Shown here: positions 1-5,724 of the stretch, piece by piece
Layout: each line of letters opens with the position of its first letter
Position numbering within the stretch: position 1 is the stretch's first letter
NCBI GenBank assembly: GCA_030640865.1
Contig: DAOWIP010000377.1
Coordinates: 1-10,998 of the forward strand
Length of the DNA: 10,998 nucleotides
Direction: 5' to 3'
DNA from: Sedimentisphaerales bacterium
GTDB lineage: Bacteria; Planctomycetota; Phycisphaerae; Sedimentisphaerales; SM23-30
Notes under the pieces: model-generated
Told to the model about the DNA's origin: nothing
Database searches by the model: none
The model's input: the letters and a program-made list of their open reading frames with translations, nothing else
Position numbers and translations under genes: made by a program

Positions 1-463
1 AATCAGGTTTTTTAGCCTCGATAGCCTTCCACGTTGTTTGATCTCCCGGCCCCCGAACCGAGTGTCCGAAGCCTATCCGCACAACGCCTGATTCTTTCGG
101 GCGAGGAAATGTTTTGAACTCCTGACGCATCGGTGAAGGCTGCTCCTTATTGTCAAGGAAGACCCGGTAGCTATAGAAACATGCGGGTGCCAGGCCCTTT
201 ACACGGACGATGCCGCAGAAGTTATCATCCTCAACCAAACGGATTTTCTCGGAAACAATCGTTTCGCCACCTGTTTTGGCCGTCATCCGGACGTGCATTT
301 CACACGGACCGTCGGCGCGAACCCATATTCGAGTAGTAGTGTCGGTGGTATGGCCTATCATGGGACCATGTGTCAGCACAGCAGCTTGCGTGGATAAGTG
401 CGGCAACGTACAGAAAATCACCAATCCAAAAATAATGATATGTAGATTTTTTGCCATTTTCAT
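1..463 (-). CDS. PhoD-like secreted phosphatase, N-terminal part (partial, runs off left edge)
   Basis: The minus strand is open from an ATG at 463 to the window edge, giving 154 residues. Residues 1-28 look like a Sec signal peptide: Lys near the start, a hydrophobic core (HIIIFGLVIFCTLP), then STQAA as a likely cleavage site. Residues 29-125 resemble the beta-sandwich N-domain of PhoD/alkaline phosphatase D proteins (THGPMIGHTTDTTTRIWVR, then a GLAP...YSYRV strand). From about residue 130, VRIGFGHSV...TTWKAIEAKKPD matches the start of the metallophosphatase domain, where the family usually has FGSC; here it is FGHS. The metal ligands lie outside the window. A GGAG ribosome site (474-477) precedes the ATG. 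The gene begins 29 bases after the leuC stop with no terminator visible between, so it may be co-transcribed. Substrate (phosphodiester or phosphomonoester) cannot be judged. Confidence 0.75.
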   Translation of the reverse strand, partial: MKMAKNLHIIIFGLVIFCTLPHLSTQAAVLTHGPMIGHTTDTTTRIWVRADGPCEMHVRMTAKTGGETIVSEKIRLVEDDNFCGIVRVKGLAPACFYSYRVFLDNKEQPSPMRQEFKTFPRPKESGVVRIGFGHSVRGPGDQTTWKAIEAKKPD

Positions 464-492
464 AGTTACAATACTCCTGCTATAACATTTTT

Positions 493-1755
493 TCACAAAT
501 ATTTCCTGGGATCAGTCAGTTTGCCTTCGACGGCTGAGGCCGCAGCGGTAGCGGGGCTGGCCAGATAAACCTCGCTTTTCGGATCGCCCATACGCCCCAC
601 GAAATTACGGTTAGTAGTACTAACGCACTTTTCTCCCGCCGCCAGGATACCCATAAAACCACCCAGGCACGCCCCGCAGGTTGGCGCGGAAATCACACAG
701 CCGGCCTCGTAAAACACATCAAACAGTTTTTCGTCCAACGCCTGTTTCCATATCTCAGGCGTGGCCGGAACAACAATTGTACGGATAGCCGCCTTACGCC
801 CTTTGAGGATGGACGCGGCAATTCTCAGGTCTTCTATTCGACCGTTGGTACAACTGCCGATATAGCTTTGATCCATAGCCATACCGGCGACTTCACCGAT
901 TTTTTTACCATTACCCGGCAGGTGCGGCAAAGCCACCATCGGCTCAAGCGAAGAACAGTCAAATTCCTCCACCCGCTCATACTCAGCGTCAGGGTCCGAG
1001 GCATAAACAGTGTATTCTTTTTTATCGCGCAGATGCTCTTTTAGATACGCTCTGGTAACATCATCGACATCCATTATGCCGTTTTTACCGCCGGCCTCGA
1101 TGGCCATATTGGTAATGGTCATTCTCGCTTCCATTGACATATCGGCCAGTGCCGGCCCGACAAATTCCATCGCTTTATATCGCGCTCCGTCTGTGCCAAT
1201 GCGCGTGATGACCGCCAGGATTACATCCTTGCTATAGACACCATGTGGTAATTTACCGTTGAGTACAAATTTAATCGTATCCGGCACCCGGAACCAGAGT
1301 TCGCCCGTAGCGATGGCCGCTGCCAGATCGGTCGAACCGATCCCGGTACTAAACGCACCGAAAGCGCCATACGTACAGGTATGGCTGTCACCGCCGACAA
1401 TCACCTCGCCCGGCCGAACGTGTCCCTGTTCCGGTAGCAGAGCGTGGCATACGCCTGCCCGGCCCAGCGGATAATAATACTTGATGTTGTGTTTCTTACA
1501 CCACGTATCGAGTCGCCGGTGCAGTTCGGCGCTTTTTATGTCCTTGGCCGGTTGAAAATGGTCGGGCGTAACCACAATCTTTTCACGATCGAATACCCGA
1601 TCCATACCCCGCTCGGCGAGCATTGCTATAGCCGGTGGCGTCGTTACATCATGGCACATAATCACGTCTATCCGCGCATTGATAAGCTGACCCGGCTTAA
1701 CCGAGTCCTCTCCGCAATGCGCCGCCAGTATCTTTTCCGTTATCGTCATCGCCAT
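493..1755 (-). CDS. leuC: 3-isopropylmalate dehydratase large subunit (LeuC)
   Basis: LeuC with LeuD isomerises 2-isopropylmalate to 3-isopropylmalate in leucine synthesis, in the cytoplasm. The 420-residue protein has the aconitase-superfamily signature: [20 protein letters not shown] near residue 122, [10 protein letters not shown] with Cys302, and PTCGACLGG with Cys360 and Cys363, the three [4Fe-4S] ligands. The ending [12 protein letters not shown], the short length and the CGACLG form place it in the archaeal-type (LeuC2/HacA-like) branch found also in many anaerobic bacteria; homoaconitase is a less likely alternative given leuA upstream. An in-frame TTG at 1776 would extend it by 7 residues, but the ATG at 1755 has GGGGA about 9 bases upstream and gives the usual start ([10 protein letters not shown]); ATG 1749 is also possible. 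It lies 32 bases after the dual-OB gene. No leuD is adjacent, which is unusual. Confidence 0.93.
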   Translation of the reverse strand: MAMTITEKILAAHCGEDSVKPGQLINARIDVIMCHDVTTPPAIAMLAERGMDRVFDREKIVVTPDHFQPAKDIKSAELHRRLDTWCKKHNIKYYYPLGRAGVCHALLPEQGHVRPGEVIVGGDSHTCTYGAFGAFSTGIGSTDLAAAIATGELWFRVPDTIKFVLNGKLPHGVYSKDVILAVITRIGTDGARYKAMEFVGPALADMSMEARMTITNMAIEAGGKNGIMDVDDVTRAYLKEHLRDKKEYTVYASDPDAEYERVEEFDCSSLEPMVALPHLPGNGKKIGEVAGMAMDQSYIGSCTNGRIEDLRIAASILKGRKAAIRTIVVPATPEIWKQALDEKLFDVFYEAGCVISAPTCGACLGGFMGILAAGEKCVSTTNRNFVGRMGDPKSEVYLASPATAAASAVEGKLTDPRKYL

Positions 1756-1787
1756 AATTCTGTGTCCCCGTTTCAAAAACTCGCATT

Positions 1788-2408
1788 TTATAGCTCAATT
1801 ACTCCCGCGACTACTTTGTAACACTTGTTATCTTTTTTCCATGGTGTAGCCAGGCTCACTGTGATTATGCAGTTTCTACTGATTTTCTCATTATTGTCCA
1901 GCCTGCAAAGAATATTTGGATCTGTTATTGATAAGTAAAGTGGTTTGCTGTCATTTAATCGTAAACAGGCTTTGTATTCCCTTCTTTCCGGCCAAATCGT
2001 ATATTCAAAAGTAATATTTGTTTGGTGTACAAGTTGTAGCGATTTCCATCTTTCCCTTGGTAGTGTTCTAAAATACTCAATAGGTATAGACTTTTCGAAA
2101 TTGTGTAGTATTACTCGGTTATCTTCACAATAATCCAACAAATCTTCTGATTTCATTCTGCTAATTTTTTTCCATTTAATGTCGCCCCATAATTGATTTT
2201 CCGATTGGCAACCCTCATCTGACGCATCACCTGCAACTGATATTTCTATGACATCCAAAATATTAATGGATGAGACCTTGTGTGTAGGCAATTTTCCACC
2301 CGGTTCTGATGAGACAAGCCGAATCCATTCAGAAGTATCTAAGTCTATGCCTGCAATACAACGCCCTTTTTCTTTGTATGAATTCGCTAAACACACGATT
2401 CTCGCCAT
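1788..2408 (-). CDS. Dual OB domain-containing protein (DuOB)
   Basis: A 206-residue protein with no signal peptide or membrane segment. Its start ([20 protein letters not shown], then EWIRLVS) matches what I know of the dual OB-fold domain family, whose members typically open with IVCLANS-K--GRCIAG-----WIRPVS; further hallmarks are LDVIEI near residue 51 and a short polar C-terminal half. The family is of unknown function; OB folds suggest nucleic-acid binding, which is inference. The start is an ATG with GGGCGGA a few bases upstream, 12 bases after the stop of the preceding DUF488 gene, so it is probably translated from the same message. Genes of this family are, to my recollection, often found beside DUF488 genes, as here. 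Local GC is low (20 of 60 at 2041-2100) compared with leuA and leuC. Confidence 0.72.
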   Translation of the reverse strand: MARIVCLANSYKEKGRCIAGIDLDTSEWIRLVSSEPGGKLPTHKVSSINILDVIEISVAGDASDEGCQSENQLWGDIKWKKISRMKSEDLLDYCEDNRVILHNFEKSIPIEYFRTLPRERWKSLQLVHQTNITFEYTIWPERREYKACLRLNDSKPLYLSITDPNILCRLDNNEKISRNCIITVSLATPWKKDNKCYKVVAGVIEL

Positions 2409-2420
2409 AGTATCCGCCCA

Positions 2421-2888
2421 TTATAAGTGGTAGATGTTAATATTGTTCCAGTAACCTTGCAAGTATTCTGCCACTAATCTTCTGTGGCATTTGTCAGGCA
2501 GGGGCTCACTGCATAGCAGGCAACTTCCATCAATTTCTTCAGGTGTAACGAGTTTTTCGGCTTTTCGTCTGGTTAATAATTCACGAAAACTTTTTTCGTA
2601 TTCAGCCCATTCAATTTCCTTTTTCTTATATGCGTCTAATATTTCCTTTGTTGGCGCAAGTTCCGGCTTGTGGATATAGGCTATTTTTCCAATTACCTGG
2701 AGGAAATATTCCAAATCTGATTTCTTTGTAAAACCGGCAAGTTGCGAAACATTGTTCAGGCGTACATCAATAACTGTCTTTATCCCGGCTTCCATTAATA
2801 TAGTAAAAAATTCGCGAGCATTTTTTTTTGCGAATCCAATAGTGAATATTCGAATCGTTTCATTTTCCTTGCCATTTGTGTTACACAT
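2421..2888 (-). CDS. DUF488 family protein, second copy
   Basis: A 155-residue protein of the DUF488 family, whose biochemical role is not established. Visible motifs in order: IFTIGFA (residues 14-20), a strand ending in DVRLNNVSQLAGF (41-53), YFLQVIGKIAYIH (61-73), LAPT (77-80), then CLLCSEPLPDKCHRRLVAEY, which holds the family's conserved C-x-E...CHR (Cys126, Glu128, Cys134-His-Arg). This is the 'SQLAGF' subtype, distinct from the first copy. The frame stays open upstream to 2954, but the ATG at 2888 overlaps the stop of the preceding DUF488 gene by 8 bases (ATGTGTAA) with GAGG upstream, the layout expected for coupled translation; ATG 2915 is a possible alternative. The tail is GYWNNINIYHL. 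Low GC: 19 of 60 at 2581-2640. Confidence 0.82.
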   Translation of the reverse strand: MCNTNGKENETIRIFTIGFAKKNAREFFTILMEAGIKTVIDVRLNNVSQLAGFTKKSDLEYFLQVIGKIAYIHKPELAPTKEILDAYKKKEIEWAEYEKSFRELLTRRKAEKLVTPEEIDGSCLLCSEPLPDKCHRRLVAEYLQGYWNNINIYHL

Positions 2889-3489
2889 TGGTTTTGTGGG
2901 CCTCTTTGGCTTCATAAGAGATATTCTCTTCTTGTTTTTTGTAAGCTCGTTCAATGAGTTCCTTTTGTGTTAAATCCGGTTCAAATAATGTTGGTTCAAT
3001 TTTTAGCATCCTAACTAATCGGAGTTCTGTTTTTTTATGATCTTCCAGGGTGCCGTCTTCCAGTATGTGCATGATATTAATTTTATAATTTGTTAATTGG
3101 CGACTTACAAGTATCGTTCTATGACAGCGCAAAGGTTCTTTTTCGGCACACATAAGCACAATGCGTTCATTCGGAATATGTTTGACAAGCCATTGTATTC
3201 CGTGTTGAAACTCTTTGGTTTTCGCTAATTTGTCAAAATTCACCTTATTTTCGTCATGGCACAAGGCGGCGTTTGGTCGCCCACCTAATTTGTCACCCAT
3301 ATAAACATAGTGAATATTTGCCTTGTGCAGGCTTGCGTGTAAATCATTTTTGTTAAAATGAGTATTGTACTGACTGTATGGGCAAGACCTGACGTCAACA
3401 ACTGTGGAAATTGTATGCCCTTTGAGCAAACGTATAAACTCATCTACAGGGTGGTTAGAATGTCCTATGGTATAAATATTGTTATTCAT
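2881..3489 (-). CDS. DUF488 family protein, first copy
   Basis: A 202-residue DUF488 protein, function unknown. It has the classic family motifs: IYTIGHSNHPVDEFI at residues 5-19, VVDVRSCPYSQYN...FN at 30-46, YVYMGDKLGGRP at 61-72, and MCAEKEPLRCHR at 113-124 with Cys114, Glu116 and Cys122-His-Arg. About 50 residues after the core form a charged, helical-looking tail (QKELIERAYKKQEEN) not seen in the second copy. The ATG at 3489 gives the normal family start (MNNNIYTIGHS); a GTG at 3501 would add four residues and sit only 4 bases from the leuA stop. Only a weak ribosome site (AAGAA) is visible, so reinitiation after leuA is plausible. The stop overlaps the start of the second DUF488 gene. 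GC is 17 of 60 at 3061-3120, far below leuA. Confidence 0.85.
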   Translation of the reverse strand: MNNNIYTIGHSNHPVDEFIRLLKGHTISTVVDVRSCPYSQYNTHFNKNDLHASLHKANIHYVYMGDKLGGRPNAALCHDENKVNFDKLAKTKEFQHGIQWLVKHIPNERIVLMCAEKEPLRCHRTILVSRQLTNYKINIMHILEDGTLEDHKKTELRLVRMLKIEPTLFEPDLTQKELIERAYKKQEENISYEAKEAHKTNV

Positions 3490-3505
3490 TGTTCTTATCA
3501 CTATG

Positions 3506-5059
3506 CTATTTCGCGCCTAACGTGTTTCCACTGTTCGTTCTGACCATCATGTGGTTCAGCGCACTGATATAGGCCTTGGCTGACGCCTCGATAATATCGG
3601 TACTTACGCCTCGTCCGACAAAGACCTTACCCTCATAGCGAATCCGCAGGATGGCCTCGCCGAGCGCTTCGCTACTGCCGGTTACAGCCCGAATGCTGTA
3701 ATTTTCCAATTCCACCTTCAGGCCGGTGGCCTTTGTGATGGCGTTATAGGTGGCATCGACCGGCCCATCGCCCCACGCCGCTTCCTGCAGAATTTGTTCT
3801 CCTCGAACAATTCGTACTGTAGCACTGGGCAATGTACCTGTGCCGGAACTGCACTGGAGATAATCCAGGTGAAACATTTCAGGCAGAGCGGTAATCTCAT
3901 CATCGATCAGGGCGATAATATCCTCATCGAAAACTTCTTTCTTCTTGTCAGCCAATTCAGTGAACTTTTCATAGATACCCTGCAGTTGCTGTTCGTCCAG
4001 CTCAAAGCCTAATTCTTCACAGCGAGCCTTCAAGCCATGACGCCCCGAATGACGTCCCAGTACCATTTTGCTTTTGGTAACACCTACCGACTCCGGAGTC
4101 ATGATTTCATAAGTACTGCGGTGTTTGAGCAGGCCATCGACATGGATGCCGGACTCATGCGCGAAGGCATTGGCACCGACAATGGCCTTGTTCGGCTGCA
4201 CTTCGATACCCATCAGCCGCGAGACCAGCCTGCTCGTCCGATAAAGCTCCTCGGTCTTTATACCGGTACTGCACTTCAGAATATCTTTGCGTGTCTCAAT
4301 CGCCATTACCACTTCTTCAAGCGAGGCGTTGCCTGCCCGTTCGCCCAGACCATTGATTGTACACTCGATCTGCCGTGCGCCGTTGACCACCCCGGCCAGT
4401 GAATTCGCCGTGGCCATGCCGAGATCATTATGGCAATGCGTACTGATAATAACTTTGTCGATACCGGGTACGTTTTGCCGTAGATCGGCTATCAGTCGGC
4501 CGAATTCTTCCGGCGTACTGTAGCCGACCGTATCGGGGATATTTATTGTCGTGGCACCAGCCTCGATAACCGCCTGAATAATTTCATAAAGGAATTTGAC
4601 ATCACTGCGCGGCGCGTCCTGGCCGCTGAACTCGACATCTTCGGTCAATGAACGAGCGTGCCTGACCGCTTTAACAGCCTTTTTCAGCACTTCCGACGGA
4701 CTCATTTTCAGCATATATTCCATGTGTACCGGCGAGGTGCTGGTAAAGGTATGTATTCGCCATCTCCGAGCCGGCCGCAAGGCCTCGGCTGCCGCATCGA
4801 TGTCTTTTTCCACTGTTCGCGCCAGACCGGCGATAATCGGACCTTCCACTTCCTTACTGATCCGATGTACCGCCTCGAACTGAACATCCGAACTACGCGG
4901 ATATCCGGCCTCGATCACATCAACGCCTAACCGTGCCAGTTGATGGGCGATCTCAACCTTCTCCGATACTTTCAGACTGGCTCCGGGACTTTGTTCAGCA
5001 TCCCGCAGCGTCGAATCGAATATTACCACATGATTATCGTTTTTATCTTGTTTCGGCAT
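3506..5059 (-). CDS. leuA: 2-isopropylmalate synthase (LeuA)
   Basis: LeuA condenses acetyl-CoA with 2-oxoisovalerate, the committed step of leucine synthesis. The 517-residue protein shows the HMGL-like TIM barrel: DSTLRDAEQSPGASL from residue 15 (catalytic Arg19, metal ligand Asp20), EFSGQDAPRSD at 143-153, TINIPDTVGYSTP at 171-183, STHCHNDLGMATANS at 206-220 (metal ligands His208 and His210) and INGLGERAGNASLEEVVMA at 235-253. Residues 291-340 match the linker (HESGIHVDGLLKH, VLGRHSGRHGL), and 370-510 the C-terminal LeuA regulatory domain, so leucine feedback is likely. The usual LRDGEQ is LRDAEQ here. Length is that of the bacterial LeuA type; citramalate synthase is the less likely alternative. 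The ATG has AGAGGT about 8 bases upstream. First large gene of the operon. Confidence 0.95.
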   Translation of the reverse strand: MPKQDKNDNHVVIFDSTLRDAEQSPGASLKVSEKVEIAHQLARLGVDVIEAGYPRSSDVQFEAVHRISKEVEGPIIAGLARTVEKDIDAAAEALRPARRWRIHTFTSTSPVHMEYMLKMSPSEVLKKAVKAVRHARSLTEDVEFSGQDAPRSDVKFLYEIIQAVIEAGATTINIPDTVGYSTPEEFGRLIADLRQNVPGIDKVIISTHCHNDLGMATANSLAGVVNGARQIECTINGLGERAGNASLEEVVMAIETRKDILKCSTGIKTEELYRTSRLVSRLMGIEVQPNKAIVGANAFAHESGIHVDGLLKHRSTYEIMTPESVGVTKSKMVLGRHSGRHGLKARCEELGFELDEQQLQGIYEKFTELADKKKEVFDEDIIALIDDEITALPEMFHLDYLQCSSGTGTLPSATVRIVRGEQILQEAAWGDGPVDATYNAITKATGLKVELENYSIRAVTGSSEALGEAILRIRYEGKVFVGRGVSTDIIEASAKAYISALNHMMVRTNSGNTLGAK

Positions 5060-5171
5060 CGTCAGTTACCTCTAATCACACATAGCCCGTTAAACAGCCA
5101 TAATCCGGGTAGGAAAACAGCATTGTAACAGCGTATTATGGGAAAAAACAGAAGATTTTTGTCGGCCGGCA

Positions 5172-5222
5172 GCCGTTTTGCGGTATTGTTAGCCCCGAAG
5201 GGCTAAACGCGGCAATAACGGC
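5172..5222 (-). promoter_or_regulatory. UUCG-capped stem-loop in the leuA leader
   Basis: In the minus-strand RNA, TTAGCCC and GGGCTAA (5206-5200 and 5195-5189) form a perfect 7-bp stem closed by TTCG, the very stable C(UUCG)G tetraloop. The helix can extend outward through TATTG/CAATA and GCCGTT/AACGGC with unpaired CCGCG-type internal loops, giving a roughly 51-nt hairpin. It contains the last codons and the stop of the leucine-rich ORF. The AACGGC arm can alternatively pair in a short CGGC-TGCCG-GCCG hairpin just downstream, so two exclusive folds are possible. A loose T-rich stretch (TCTTCTGTTTTTT) follows about 20 bases later. Confidence 0.5.
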
Positions 5223-5320
5223 AGGCTCAACAGGGACAGGATAATGATATTGGACAGCAGATATGCGCGGAATACACCTGCCCTCGAGACGGATCGCCTC
5301 GAACAACTTATGCTCTCCAC
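5189..5320 (-). CDS. Candidate leucine-rich leader peptide upstream of leuA
   Basis: A 43-codon ORF, GTG start at 5320 and TAA at 5189-5191, ends 129 bases before leuA on the same strand. Its last 25 residues read AYLLSNIIILSLLSLPLLPR followed by LALRG: ten Leu and three Ile, written with mixed codons (CTG, TTG, TTA, CTT). A ribosome site AGGA lies 7 bases before the GTG. The stop codon lies within a stem-loop. Position, shortness, Leu-rich end and following RNA structure are what transcription-attenuation leaders of leu/ilv operons look like, so I propose it senses charged tRNA-Leu. Against this: the frame is open further upstream (to 5419), the stretch could be read as a membrane helix, and I see no clean terminator hairpin with an immediate U run. 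The frame and composition are seen; the function is inferred. Confidence 0.45.
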   Translation of the reverse strand: MESISCSRRSVSRAGVFRAYLLSNIIILSLLSLPLLPRLALRG

Positions 5321-5333
5321 GGTATTTTCCTGC

Positions 5334-5362
5334 TTTATAAATATCATCTTGCGCATTGTCGA
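5334..5362 (-). promoter_or_regulatory. Candidate sigma-70 promoter of the leuA leader
   Basis: On the minus strand TCGACA (5362-5357) is followed by 17 bases and TATAAA (5339-5334), each hexamer five of six to the sigma-70 consensus. A start near 5327 would leave only about 7 bases before the GTG of the leader ORF, cutting into its AGGA site, so the leader ORF would be close to leaderless. An upstream alternative is TATTAT just before the -35, with a poor -35 of its own. A nearer candidate TACAAT (5127-5122) could instead give a short leuA leader lacking the peptide. Confidence 0.4.
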
Positions 5363-5435
5363 TAATACATCCGATAATTGCAAGCAAAAAATCAAAAAAA
5401 TAGGTAACCGTTCACTCAAGTGCCATTGGAAAAAG

Positions 5436-5580
5436 ACAGTCCCGTAGGGACGTTTGATAATAGCCCAGCGATTTATCGCTGGGAACCCTGTTCTTATATT
5501 ATTTTAGTCCCATAGGGACGACTGAAAAGACTTGTACCGCAGGCGTCTCGCCTGCAATTAATAGTCTTGTAGGGCGGGCT
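5436..5580. repeat. Cluster of palindromic intergenic repeats
   Basis: Several perfect inverted repeats are packed here: GTCCC-GTA-GGGAC at 5439-5451; CCCAGCGAT-TT-ATCGCTGGG at 5464-5483; GTCCC-ATA-GGGAC at 5507-5519, a near copy of the first; and GCAGGCG-TCT-CGCCTGC at 5539-5555, framed by an outer arm pair AAGACT (5527-5532) and AGTCTT (5563-5568). The end, CTTGTAGGGCGGG (5566-5578), recurs almost unchanged at 10604-10616. This mixture resembles dispersed REP-like intergenic elements common in some planctomycete genomes; family membership is from memory. It sits between the divergent leu and glycosyltransferase units. No coding sequence is seen. Confidence 0.75.
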
Positions 5581-5639
5581 ATCCAGTCTCTACGCTAAAC
5601 GAACACAGTTTTATATTAAAAAATAAAAAAACTTTCACT

Positions 5640-5667
5640 TTGATTCGCCCTTACCCGTATTTATAGG
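5640..5667 (+). promoter_or_regulatory. Weak candidate promoter for the glycosyltransferase-galT unit
   Basis: TTGATT (5640-5645), 16 bases, then TATAGG (5662-5667), in an AT-rich stretch with A tracts just upstream (5617-5631). Position, about 58 bases before the TTG start, is suitable, but the -10 is poor and other AT-rich matches exist nearby. The rest of 5581-5724 shows nothing else I can name. Confidence 0.22.
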
Positions 5668-5711
5668 TTATATTTAATAGTGAACATTTTTTAACATTAG
5701 ACACATCGTCC

Positions 5712-5716
5712 AGGAG
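5712..5716 (+). promoter_or_regulatory. Ribosome binding site that fixes a TTG start
   Basis: AGGAG, 8 bases before the TTG at 5725. It decides the start of the glycosyltransferase, which has no ATG near its N-terminal end. Confidence 0.7.
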
Positions 5717-5724
5717 AAAGAGGT

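Noticed and set aside
133..485. Plus-strand ORFs over the left edge
   Set aside because: They lie opposite the PhoD-like gene, whose signal peptide, ribosome site and domain motifs are clear.
5136..5170. Clear terminator of a leu attenuator
   Set aside because: Only a 4-bp CGGC/GCCG stem and a T-rich stretch some bases later are visible; not enough to annotate.
5136..5387. 83-codon minus-strand ORF upstream of leuA
   Set aside because: No family resemblance and no ribosome site; it overlaps the Leu-rich leader frame and the stem-loop, which explain the region better.
5244..5447. 67-codon plus-strand ORF in the divergent region
   Set aside because: No recognisable motif; opposite to the leader ORF and running into the repeat cluster.
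5439..5568. CRISPR array
   Set aside because: The units are different palindromes at unequal spacing, not one direct repeat with uniform spacers.
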